This document shows, in pieces, positions 38,641-48,495 of a DNA stretch of 64,000 nt (within the stretch, counting starts at the first letter, position 1; each line of letters begins with the position of its first letter). The stretch spans positions 23,368,481-23,432,480 of the forward strand of contig OX424561.1 in assembly GCA_949152475.1 (NCBI GenBank). The letters run 5' to 3'. Below the pieces are notes generated by a model, which saw only the letters and a program-made list of their open reading frames with translations, ran no database searches and was not told the origin of the DNA. The translations under genes were made by a program, and so were the position numbers. The stretch comes from Terebella lapidaria (Eukaryota; Annelida; Polychaeta; Terebellida; Terebellidae).

Positions 38641-39158
38641 ACAGCCCAATCTAATATTGTGTTCATGTTAGGCAGAATGATCTACAAGTAAGACAGACAG
38701 CAAAAAAAAATAGATCCATTTTCTTCCTTTATCAAACGAAAGATTGAAAAAATGTCATGCTTTTATTTCAAGGTTTTAGTTAAGATGCGTACCTCAGAAA
38801 CGTACCTGAGATGGGAACATGTGATGTGCTTTTTGAGCACACAAAAGGCAATGGAAGCGCTTTGAACATTGTGTCCAGCTTCCCTTCGAATGCATGATTA
38901 TCTGAGAATTTCAGATACATCTTTACATGATTGGCATACTGAGATATAAGATACTTCGAAATTGTATATTTCATACTCATTCGCGTTTTTGTTGCGCTAG
39001 GAATGATATCGCTTAGTTGTTTATATCAGTGAGCAACACAGAAATTTGCAATATTGCTTGCATGCCGTTTCGACTATTCCCTTATTTACCTGAAACGAGT
39101 CACGTGTCGTGTTTTGATTCACGCTTGAGTGCTTAATTTGGTTGTGGTGAATATATTA
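38641..39158. other. Short single-copy stretch before the LTR retrotransposon
   Basis: Nothing recognised. Its last four bases, ATTA (39155-39158), are the left target-site duplication. Confidence 0.5.
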
Positions 39159-39892
39159 TGTAGTAATTTTAGCGACTGTTACTCCCGTCCCTCCCGCGCA
39201 CTACACATTTCCACAACAAACATTCATTCTACATGACTTACATACAGGACAAGTACACACTATACGATCACAAGCATAAACTCCATGTAGTCATGGTTAC
39301 ATACACAGGTCAAACCACGCACCTGCGGCCCCGCTAGCTCAGTACACTCGGCCCCGTTTACTCGACCTTGACCTTCACATGCACTGACTTCTAAACATAG
39401 AACTTGACACACATACTCCATACATCACGTGCACACATACAGGCATTCCAAGTATTGACACGAGCCGGGGAAACCCACTTTCCCGGTGACATCAGCGCAT
39501 TGCACCACACATTCAACCTATCACAACACCGCTTACACTTGGCGGGAAATTACACAGCCACATGGTCCCTCGGCCCCGGTCTACTGCGCAGAAGTGTAGT
39601 GTAAATCCCAGTGGCAGGACGTATATACAAGAAGCTCCTGTGAGACTGTCGATATTAATATATATAATCTATCGGATATATGTGCAAGTTGTGTAAAGGA
39701 CTATACTAGGGATATAGAAACATAGACTGGGATATCACCCGACGTAGGTGAGAGTGCGACCCTGATTGTGCGTGATTGATCATCAGTCTTTATCACCACA
39801 ATAAACAGTTAAATTGAAACTGCCGGCTTATTGTATCACACGACGACCCAGTTAAACCGGCTTGATATCGGCCGTGAACGATATTCTTCACA
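39159..39892 (+). repeat. 5' LTR
   Basis: 734 bp, TGTAGTAATTTTAGC ... ATATTCTTCACA. An AATAAA hexamer lies near 39801, and CGRCCC motifs occur five times. The 3' LTR shares TTA just before the TG, so the left border could be a few bases further out. Confidence 0.92.
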
Positions 39893-39893
39893 T

Positions 39894-39911
39894 TGGCGCC
39901 GTTCGACCAGG
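39894..39911 (+). other. Primer-binding-like site
   Basis: TGGCGCCGTTCGACCAGG starts one base after the LTR. TGGCGCC is the usual start of a tRNA-primed minus-strand site. The tRNA species is not identified. Confidence 0.65.
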
Positions 39912-39956
39912 ATCTGAGCTAGTCTCGGATTATCGACCCCGATTTGACCGGCAGAA

Positions 39957-42515
39957 ATGGCGATGGCTCCGCCGCTCGACCCTACGGATGACGAGGTAAC
40001 GTTCAATCCGAACCCGGCCTTCCGACCTTCCGGCCCCCGCTCAGTTGCCATGAGCGACACAGTCCCGTTGTCACAGGAGCGACAACCGACCGGCCTGTTC
40101 GACTCTTTCGGTGACCAATCGTCCCTGACTTCGTCCGCACCACCTGAAGACCGCATCGGAGCGTACCTCGACGAAGACCCGCTCGCGCCCTTACACACAG
40201 TGAGTGACATTTTAAGTGCACACGCTAGGGCATACTCGGCCACGCCGGCCAGAACGACCCAGAAATTACGAAGTAACTTTACCGGCAGAGACTATACACG
40301 CTCACGTCAAAGAGCGAGTGTATGTGATCGTATCGTACATTCTACAATGAACATTCGGCCTGTAACCATGGATACATCAATGGTTACACACCCGCCAAGC
40401 GACCCTCGGATACGGCAGTGGGTCTGTGACAATGATAATGTTACGGAACTGGTACCGCCGAGCGCTTATTCGGCAACCCGACCCCGGGCGCCATCAATGA
40501 CGCCAATGCAGTACGACCCAGTACCAGCGGTGTACTCTCGTCTACCGACCGAGCCGACCGTGGTAGAGTACATTCGACCCAGCCAGGAGAGAGCGACTAC
40601 AGGGAGCATTCCAGTGACGACTGCTGTCCAGATCGCGACATCTCCAAGTCCGCAACGACCCAGCGACGCGACAACAGAATATCGCGCCTCCACACGACCA
40701 GCGCGACCTCGGCAACCACCATCTACGTCAAGTCGCCGACCCTGCGACCCCGACACGCCGACTTCCGACACACGCGCTCCCGCGCCGACCACGCACCGAC
40801 CGTCGCCGACTACCGGAGAACAACCGCGCTTTGATCCGTCACAAGATCAAGTTGTGTCTGCTCCGGCAGAAAGTGTTGTGCCAATGATCGGACCTCCGAT
40901 CTCACAATCAGTCGGAAACACCAACGGATATGGTGTACCGCCAGTCGGATACCCTGGCGCAACAAGCGGTGTTCCAAATGGAGTAGCTGTCAGATACTAT
41001 TCACCGCATGTCGGCTACGCGAACCCACCGCCCGGATATGGTGGCGTTCCCAGCGTGATAGCTGACACCGGCTATCATGGTGCACAACCCGGATTAGTGT
41101 ACCATGGTGTATGCCCAGATGGATCGGTATACCGATATCCACCACCGGCTGTATTCCCACCCTCAGTCGGGATACCATGGGTGACGCCTCCATACAGTCA
41201 ACCGGCCCCTGCTGCACAAGCACCACACGACCCCAGTCACACGACGGCACCACCCGCCGCATCGCTCGCCGTCTCCGCGACGACAGCACCGACCGCCCCC
41301 GCTAACGCGACCCCGATCGGCCCAGATACGACGGCTCCGGCGACTTCGGCTGTTCCGACTCCGACGGCCACTGCAGCGACTACACCAGTTGCGGTGAGTG
41401 TTGACACGCCCACGCCACAGAGACTCACGTCTGAGCCCCAAACGTTGGCTACGGCTAAAATGGCTCAATGGCGTGCGACCTTTAAGGAGGGCAATCTCAC
41501 TCAATACGTTCGGAGTTTCGAGCAATTCGCTGCGGCCTTCACTTACTCCGACCTCAACAAGACGACGACCTTCCGGAGCACGCTACGCGGCCGCGCTGAA
41601 GCGCTAGCTCTAAACATCCCGGTCGCAACTCCCTGGGGAGAGTTCCGTCGCCAACTCCTAGAGGGCTGGGAACCCGAGCCCCGTCGACAGTCCAAACGGG
41701 ACGATTTCCCGTTCCTCAAGCGGGAACGAAAAGAGGACGCGGAACACTACATGGAGCGACTCCAGGCCCTGGCGGAGCAAGTGTTCGATGACGTTACGCC
41801 AACGTCGCGGCAACGAACTGTAATTGCGCAATTCGTGAACGGCCAACCCGACCCCATTGCCGATAAACTGTGTGCCCTCACTTTTAACAGTTACAGTGAG
41901 GCACTTACGGCCGTTCTCAAGGTAGAGAGTCGTCAACAGAGGACAGCCAGAGATCGACATCGAGGCACACGACGTGCTGACATTTCCGCAAGCGGATACG
42001 CGGAAGACGACCCTGTCAATGAGGAACTGTCCTGTGCCATGGGACAAGTCACTCAGGGGGAAACACTAACCCCAGAGCAAATTGCGGCCTACTACGACCC
42101 CGCGGACAGTGACACTACCGGCCTACAAGGTTGCGACGAACACTCAGTGCCAACCAGCTCACGCGAGTGGGTGGCTGAAGCCTTCCAGTGCGTCCTTAGT
42201 GACGAGAATGGACTGTGCGAGGAAACGGCTATCTTCTCTGTCCTACGAACAACGGCCCCGATGAAAGGTGATCGACCCCCGCAACCCGGACGACCCATGG
42301 TTTGCTTCTTTTGCAAGAAGCCCGGCCATCGCTGGATGCGATGCTTTCGGCTTAAGGATGTGCTAGTACGTAACGGCATGAAACCGCTAGCATTTCGGCC
42401 CAATGGTCCCGGTACTGACAGAAGGACAGCTCAAGTGTTGTCAGTACCTAACCAAACCGGTAACCAAACCAAACCGGCCCCACCAACACCTCCGACCCCG
42501 TCGTCAAACCAGTAG
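39957..42515 (+). CDS. gag: Gag-like ORF of the LTR retrotransposon
   Basis: 852 codons. The first 480 residues are a low-complexity Pro/Thr/Ser/Ala-rich region with Tyr-Gly-Val repeats (about 340-400). A Gag core follows (about 490-690) with the region WRATFKEGNLTQYVRSFEQF and a REDAEHYMERL-like helix pattern. A CCHC zinc knuckle, C-x2-C-x4-H-x4-C, is at about 783-796. Gag forms the particle and binds the element RNA. Pol lies in another frame shortly downstream, as is usual for the family, which uses frameshifting or read-through to make Gag-Pol. Confidence 0.9.
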   Translation: MAMAPPLDPTDDEVTFNPNPAFRPSGPRSVAMSDTVPLSQERQPTGLFDSFGDQSSLTSSAPPEDRIGAYLDEDPLAPLHTVSDILSAHARAYSATPARTTQKLRSNFTGRDYTRSRQRASVCDRIVHSTMNIRPVTMDTSMVTHPPSDPRIRQWVCDNDNVTELVPPSAYSATRPRAPSMTPMQYDPVPAVYSRLPTEPTVVEYIRPSQERATTGSIPVTTAVQIATSPSPQRPSDATTEYRASTRPARPRQPPSTSSRRPCDPDTPTSDTRAPAPTTHRPSPTTGEQPRFDPSQDQVVSAPAESVVPMIGPPISQSVGNTNGYGVPPVGYPGATSGVPNGVAVRYYSPHVGYANPPPGYGGVPSVIADTGYHGAQPGLVYHGVCPDGSVYRYPPPAVFPPSVGIPWVTPPYSQPAPAAQAPHDPSHTTAPPAASLAVSATTAPTAPANATPIGPDTTAPATSAVPTPTATAATTPVAVSVDTPTPQRLTSEPQTLATAKMAQWRATFKEGNLTQYVRSFEQFAAAFTYSDLNKTTTFRSTLRGRAEALALNIPVATPWGEFRRQLLEGWEPEPRRQSKRDDFPFLKRERKEDAEHYMERLQALAEQVFDDVTPTSRQRTVIAQFVNGQPDPIADKLCALTFNSYSEALTAVLKVESRQQRTARDRHRGTRRADISASGYAEDDPVNEELSCAMGQVTQGETLTPEQIAAYYDPADSDTTGLQGCDEHSVPTSSREWVAEAFQCVLSDENGLCEETAIFSVLRTTAPMKGDRPPQPGRPMVCFFCKKPGHRWMRCFRLKDVLVRNGMKPLAFRPNGPGTDRRTAQVLSVPNQTGNQTKPAPPTPPTPSSNQ

Positions 42516-42661
42516 GGGAAGGTGCTGAGGAGCAAGGACCTTCCAGACAACAGGACAACGTTCCCCGCTCCACATCTGCGGTTGTCACGACTACTGTACC
42601 GGTAACGACACCAATAACGACCCTGCAGCCGGCCCAGCCCACACCTCAGCTCCTTGGAGGG

Positions 42662-45600
42662 GTGTGTACAAAATGTCAAGCTCCGACCCCGAAATCGGCC
42701 TCTTTTCATGAAGGGGTGTCCGCACCGCGGCCACAGCGACCACCACGTGGAGACCGTCGTCCTGAAGGGGTGTCACCCCCGACCGCCAACGGCACCGGAA
42801 CGGACAGCATGTCCGAGATCGAGTGGATCTCCGACGACGGAGGATTCTACGCTTTTCCGAGTGGACCGGAATCCAAACTGCCGCCTCTGCACACACTCTT
42901 CCGGCCACCGCTAGACGACCCCGAAATTCCGGCTGTCATCAACAACTCCAGCGCCACCAATCACAAATGCTGGAAGTTGCCGGTACACGTCGGAAACAAG
43001 ACGATAAAGGCTGTACTCGACTCCGGAGCGCAGATCTCCCTACTGCGACGCGATCAGCTACGTCACGTCCCCGCTGACCAGCGACATTTGCGGTCTACTT
43101 CGGCTATTATTCGTGACGTCACCGGACAGTCAAGCCCGATCGATGGACTGATCGACCTCTCAATACAGGTCGGAACCAACCATATGGTCGTAACCTTTTG
43201 TGTGGCTGACATACATGACGACATGATTCTCGGCATGAACTTTTTTCGGCAAGCTCACGCTGTAGTGAATTACGGTGAAGGGACGATACAGGTACACAAA
43301 GAAATCCTGTTCGCCCATAAAGACATTGAGGCCAATGTTGTCAGAATGGCCGTGCGACGAGCTGTCACCGTCCCCGCACGCAGCGAAGCAATAGTGGAGC
43401 TGGTCCCGACTTCCCGAGTTCGAGTTCGACAACACCCGAGGATAGTCCAGCCACTTACGACCTTTCCCGAGGAAACCGACCTCATCATGGGGAGAACACT
43501 TACGACCCTGAATCGGCAGTGCGTAAAGGTGTCGGTAGTCAATCCAGCAGATACCGGCATTACGCTCACCCGTTCCGACCCTGTCGCCATAGCAAGCCCT
43601 GTCGAAAGTGTCGTCGGAGCTCTGCCACGACCCGGAGAGGAGCCCGACCCGGCCACGGTAGACGCCAGTCACTACCGCGACCTACCGCCACATCTACAAG
43701 AAATGGTGGATCGCGCCGGACTAGCGCCGGAACAGCATCGGCGTTGCGCCAACCTGGTTCACCAATACCAGGACACATTTATGCACCCAGACGGCCAACT
43801 GGGACGGACCCAAGTCGTCCAGCATAGAATCGACACCGGCAACTCGGCCCCAATTCGACAACGACAGCGACGCGTCCCTCAGGCACAGCAAAGCATCATC
43901 GACGAGGAGATCGACAAGATGCTCCGCTTGGGGTGTATTGAGCCGTCCGATTCGCCCTGGAGCGCACAGGTAGTGCTCGTGCGGAAGAAGAACGGACAGG
44001 TACGCTTCTGTGTCGACTATCGGCTCCTGAATGACGTCACCCGCAAGGATTCGTATCCCTTGCCCAACATTCAGGATACTCATGACGCCCTGGCAGGCGC
44101 CAACTACTTCTCGGCCCTAGACCTGGCCTCTGGCTACTGGCAGGTTGAAGTCGACCCCAGCGACAGACCGAAGACTGCCTTCGCCACAAGGAAGGGACTC
44201 TATCAGTTTAAGGTCATGCCATTCGGCCTTAGCAACGCCCCGGCAACCTTCGAACGGCTTATGGAGACCATACTCCGTGGTTACTTGTGGACCCGGTGTA
44301 TGTGCTATCTCGACGACGTGATAGCTTACGGCAGAACATTCGATCAGGCACTCGCAAACCTGGAAGCGGTCCTGGATCGAATCAGATCGGCAGGCCTGAA
44401 ACTTCAGCCCAAGAAGTGTGAGTTATTCCAACGGGAAATCTTGTACTTGGGGTTCATAGTGAGCGGCCAAGGAATCCGAGTCGACCCCAACAAAGTCAAA
44501 GCCATCAGAGAATGGCCGACCCCGTGCGAGATCACCGACGTCAGGGCTTTCCTTGGTTTCGCCAACTACCACAGGCGATTCATCAAGGACTACGCTGAGA
44601 TCGCTGAACCTCTCGTAGCGCTTACCCGAGGTGAATGCCACTTCACTTGGGGACCGGCCCAGCGACGAGCTTTCCAGCGACTCCGCGACGCCCTCATCAA
44701 GGCGCCCAAGCTCGCTCATCCGACCCAGAATCCGGAGGACTACTTCATCCTCGATACGGATGCAAGCGGCTTTGCTGTGGGAGGAGCCCTCTCACAAAGG
44801 GTTAACGGGAAGGAGATCCCCATCGGGTTCGCCAGCAAGACCCTGTCCCGGACCCAGCGGAACTATTGCACCACCTATCGGGAACTACTGGCAGTAGTTG
44901 AGATGGTGCAACACTATCGGCACTACCTCTGGGGTAGGAAATTCCTCCTCCGAACCGACCATAGCTCGCTAAGGTGGCTGAAAAACTACAGCGACGCCGA
45001 CGGCATGCTCGCTAGGTGGCTCGCCAAGCTACAGCAGTATGACTTTCGGATAGAGCATCGACCCGGAAAATTACACGGTAACGCCGACGGCTTGTCACGG
45101 TGCCACAGTTGCAAACACCAAGACTGTCCCGGACGACTCGTCACACCTCCGACCGACCCAGAAACAAGTTCCGGAGAACTTCCAGTTCGTCGGATAACTG
45201 TTGTTCCGACCCAGACAAGGGCAGACCTCCTGGACAGTGATTCGATAACATCACCGGTCTTGCCCCAGCTAGTTTCGGCACGCCAAGTTGTTCGAGTCCG
45301 TGCTTTGGACGCCACACTTGATGGACAAAAGTGGCTTTCGGACTATTCGACCCAGGACATTGTCGCGGCACAGCAAGCCGACCCCAGCGTCGGAAAAGTG
45401 CGGCAATGGATACTAGCCGGCACCAAGCCCGACTCACGAGAAGTCGCCCGCCAAGGAGAGGAGGTAAAGACACTTGTTTCTCGCTGGAACCTCCTGGCGC
45501 TACAAGACGGTGTGCTAGTTCGACATATAAAACCCGACCCTGCTGGACGGCCCGTGGTGCAAACCGTGCTCCCCGTAGCACTCAGGACACAAGTTCTGCA

Positions 45601-47047
45601 CCAACTGCACGACCTCAAGATTGTCGGACATCTCGGCATACAGCGTACCATCGAGAGAGTCAGGCGCCGATTCTACTGGCCCGGCTTGGCGCTGGACGTC
45701 GCCCGCTGGTGTGCCCGCTGCCCGCAATGTGTGACCCGCAAGGGTAAACCGGCCCCAAAAAGATCGCCCCTGACACAGCTACCGACAGGAGCGCCGTTCG
45801 ACAGAATAGCGATGGACATCCTCGACACCCACAAGGTCACGGGAAGAGGCTATCGGTATGTGCTAGTCGTGTCGGACTACTTCACGAAGTACACTGACGC
45901 TTTTCCGCTACGGCGACATACGGCCAAAAATGTTGCCGACACCCTGGTGAATCGGTGGATAGTCTACCACGGTGTCCCCAAAGCGGTCCATAGCGATCAA
46001 GGTACTGAGTTTGAGTCGTCCCTGTTCCGGCATGTTGTGCGTCTACTGGGCGCTAAGAAGATTCGTACGACCCCATACCGACCCCAGAGCGACGGCCAGG
46101 TTGAGCGATTCAACAGGACATTGCTCAACATGCTGAGTGCGTTCGTCAGCGATCGTGCAAACGATTGGGACTTGCACTTGCCATATGTGATAATGGCCTA
46201 TCGAACCTCAGTACACTCGTCCACGGGATGCACCCCGCATCTGATGGTGTATGGACACGAGTGTAACTTGCCAGTCGACCTCATGTTTCCGACCTACGAC
46301 CCTGAGCCTCTACCTCCGTGTGGTCCGGAGTATGTGGAGTATTTGCGGCAAGCCATCAGAACGGCCCACGGTTTCGCCCAAGACCATCTCGAGAAAGCGG
46401 CAATTCGGCAAAAGTTGGGTTATGACGCCCACGCGAAACCACGACCCCAGTTTCAACCAGGCGAACTGGTCCGGTATTATTATCTGCCACTCACGCAGAA
46501 TAATAAGTTCGCTCGGCCCTGGACTGGTCCCTGGAGGATCATCGACCGTGTAACCGAGGTGGATTACCGAATCGCCCTGGTTTCCAACCCTCGGAACACT
46601 CGTGTTGTTCATCTGGATGTGCTCAAGCCATACGAAGGTGACAACCAAGCGGCCCACATCTACTCCGACCCTGTACGACCCACGTCGTCGTCAAGCAAGT
46701 CCGACCCAGAACAGTCACCCGACCCCATGGGACTTCTCAAGGAGTTCTATTACCCTTGGGAGGTAACAGTCCAAGATCGGCATACTGATTCAGACCAAAC
46801 AGCAGAGTCTGATTCGCAAACGACCCCGGATCGTCAATCGCGATCTCCGACTTCATCCGGCTCAAGTCGACATCGGCAACGGAAAAGATCACGTAAATCA
46901 AGTTCCGACACTCCAAAACCGGCACGCAAGACACGCAGGCAAAAGCCTGTGGTATCTTCCGACCCTGAGACAAGCGAGGCTACGCCCCCGCCTGCACGAC
47001 CAAGTCGACCCAGACGCAACGCACGCAGACCGGCCCGCTACAGATAA
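42662..47047 (+). CDS. pol: Pol polyprotein of the LTR retrotransposon
   Basis: 1461 codons with the full Ty3/gypsy order. The aspartic protease has LDSGAQ near residue 119. Reverse transcriptase has FCVDYRLLND and YLDDV near 549, and RNase H has LDTDASG near 697. The integrase has an HHCC finger (about 985-1035) and a DDE core, including HSDQGTEF and QSDGQVERFNR, followed by a GPWRI-type C-terminal module. The last 130 residues are a Ser/Lys/Arg/Pro-rich tail. No chromodomain is seen. Together these enzymes copy the RNA into DNA and insert it in the genome. The first ATG of the open frame is unlikely to be the true start of the polyprotein. Confidence 0.95.
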   Translation: MCTKCQAPTPKSASFHEGVSAPRPQRPPRGDRRPEGVSPPTANGTGTDSMSEIEWISDDGGFYAFPSGPESKLPPLHTLFRPPLDDPEIPAVINNSSATNHKCWKLPVHVGNKTIKAVLDSGAQISLLRRDQLRHVPADQRHLRSTSAIIRDVTGQSSPIDGLIDLSIQVGTNHMVVTFCVADIHDDMILGMNFFRQAHAVVNYGEGTIQVHKEILFAHKDIEANVVRMAVRRAVTVPARSEAIVELVPTSRVRVRQHPRIVQPLTTFPEETDLIMGRTLTTLNRQCVKVSVVNPADTGITLTRSDPVAIASPVESVVGALPRPGEEPDPATVDASHYRDLPPHLQEMVDRAGLAPEQHRRCANLVHQYQDTFMHPDGQLGRTQVVQHRIDTGNSAPIRQRQRRVPQAQQSIIDEEIDKMLRLGCIEPSDSPWSAQVVLVRKKNGQVRFCVDYRLLNDVTRKDSYPLPNIQDTHDALAGANYFSALDLASGYWQVEVDPSDRPKTAFATRKGLYQFKVMPFGLSNAPATFERLMETILRGYLWTRCMCYLDDVIAYGRTFDQALANLEAVLDRIRSAGLKLQPKKCELFQREILYLGFIVSGQGIRVDPNKVKAIREWPTPCEITDVRAFLGFANYHRRFIKDYAEIAEPLVALTRGECHFTWGPAQRRAFQRLRDALIKAPKLAHPTQNPEDYFILDTDASGFAVGGALSQRVNGKEIPIGFASKTLSRTQRNYCTTYRELLAVVEMVQHYRHYLWGRKFLLRTDHSSLRWLKNYSDADGMLARWLAKLQQYDFRIEHRPGKLHGNADGLSRCHSCKHQDCPGRLVTPPTDPETSSGELPVRRITVVPTQTRADLLDSDSITSPVLPQLVSARQVVRVRALDATLDGQKWLSDYSTQDIVAAQQADPSVGKVRQWILAGTKPDSREVARQGEEVKTLVSRWNLLALQDGVLVRHIKPDPAGRPVVQTVLPVALRTQVLHQLHDLKIVGHLGIQRTIERVRRRFYWPGLALDVARWCARCPQCVTRKGKPAPKRSPLTQLPTGAPFDRIAMDILDTHKVTGRGYRYVLVVSDYFTKYTDAFPLRRHTAKNVADTLVNRWIVYHGVPKAVHSDQGTEFESSLFRHVVRLLGAKKIRTTPYRPQSDGQVERFNRTLLNMLSAFVSDRANDWDLHLPYVIMAYRTSVHSSTGCTPHLMVYGHECNLPVDLMFPTYDPEPLPPCGPEYVEYLRQAIRTAHGFAQDHLEKAAIRQKLGYDAHAKPRPQFQPGELVRYYYLPLTQNNKFARPWTGPWRIIDRVTEVDYRIALVSNPRNTRVVHLDVLKPYEGDNQAAHIYSDPVRPTSSSSKSDPEQSPDPMGLLKEFYYPWEVTVQDRHTDSDQTAESDSQTTPDRQSRSPTSSGSSRHRQRKRSRKSSSDTPKPARKTRRQKPVVSSDPETSEATPPPARPSRPRRNARRPARYR

Positions 47048-48495
47048 CCCCGGCCTTGTTATCTGATTGATGTCATTGATGATGAATTATGCATGTCTAA
47101 TGGACTATGATATCATGTCTTTCCCAATAATAATATATTATATTACAATAACAATATATGCATTTAATATGTACAAGATGTCAGTGAGGCAAACTGGTTA
47201 TATACACACTAGATATGATATTATAATTATGATGCTGGTGAAAAATTGGTTGCATGATGATATGTGTTTCGACCCCGTATAACATGTACCATTGATCAAG
47301 GCGTATGTTACGCAATGACTAAGATTATCATGTAAAGCTTCAATCCATGTGTCAGCCGAAGAGGATAATAACCAGTCATACCGTGAGTAAGGCCACTTAG
47401 TTGTCGAAGAGGTGATAGTGTGATTCGTTCCGGAGTATGCGTCGACAGAGCCTCTACTCACTCCATGTAATATTCGGAGGAACGGCCCAGTGGTACGGGA
47501 ACCAGTCACTACATAGCTATCATGCCAAGATGCGGCCTGTCATCAAATTCATCACCCAAAATATTCAAAGCGCCGCGGTGTGACCGACCCAGATCATTGC
47601 AATTTCGACCCCTACAATATTTGCGGCCCCGTCGTCCTGTGAACTGGCTGAAAATGAATGGAACGATGTCCGCCCCTGTGAGTGATTGATATTCATATCT
47701 CAGCCTTTAATAACTGTGTGTCGTCTGTGAAACAGCAACTCGACCCCGTAGTTTATTGTGCGCTAACTTGTGGGAGAAGGAATGATGGACTGATGAGTTC
47801 ACAAGGCACGCACGAGCGCTAATAAACATTTTAGCTGTTTACAGCACCTACATGAAGTCGCCCCTAATAATTACAATAGTGAGTCGTCGGGCAAAAAGAG
47901 CCCAGTAATCTGAATAGTCGACTAGTATAAAAAGACAATGATTCGGCACGAGTTATCCAGGGGACGGCAGCTGGACATACGGAAATCTGGACAGTGTGAG
48001 GACACCCCTACTGTCGTAATGGACTGACCCAAGAGGTCAGAGAAGGATCGCCCCGCGTTTCCTTGACGACGGCCCCGCCTTGCTGTGTGTACGCTTGGAA
48101 CAATGATACATAGCGTAAAGACGTTTTCTATACATATAGAGAGCGCCCCCCGGCCCAGTTCTAAGAATTGAGATGCTGTCAGCATCTTTGTATACGGCAT
48201 TGAAGATTAGCGGCAATCAGGTCACTTGTGCCTGAGACTTTGGAGGAGAAGGACTATTGTCAGAAGTTTCGGCTATCGAGATACAGACTATTGTTATAGA
48301 AACTGTGCTAATCGAACAATATTTATCGGCCTATAGACTGTGATATCATTGAAATCCTGGTCACAAGACTTTGGAGTTAATTCGGCTTGTATCATCGGCA
48401 TTTGAACTAGGCTGGTTTTGAAGAAATCCAGACTTTGTTACAGCCAGCCTAGTCAGTACTTGGGAAGTACTTCGGCTTAATTTCGGCCCGTCAGC
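47048..48495 (+). other. Non-coding gap between pol and ORF3
   Basis: 1.45 kb without a usable ORF, yet CGRCCC still occurs about nine times here. This is the likely place for a splice acceptor or internal promoter for ORF3, but I cannot assign either with confidence. Confidence 0.6.

Noticed and set aside
39330-39355. tRNA-like A box (GCTAGCTCAGT) in the LTR.
   Set aside because: No B box at the right distance and no cloverleaf; the second LTR has the same chance match.
39836-47019. Many minus-strand ORFs over gag and pol.
   Set aside because: Shadows of the plus-strand ORFs in GC-rich DNA.
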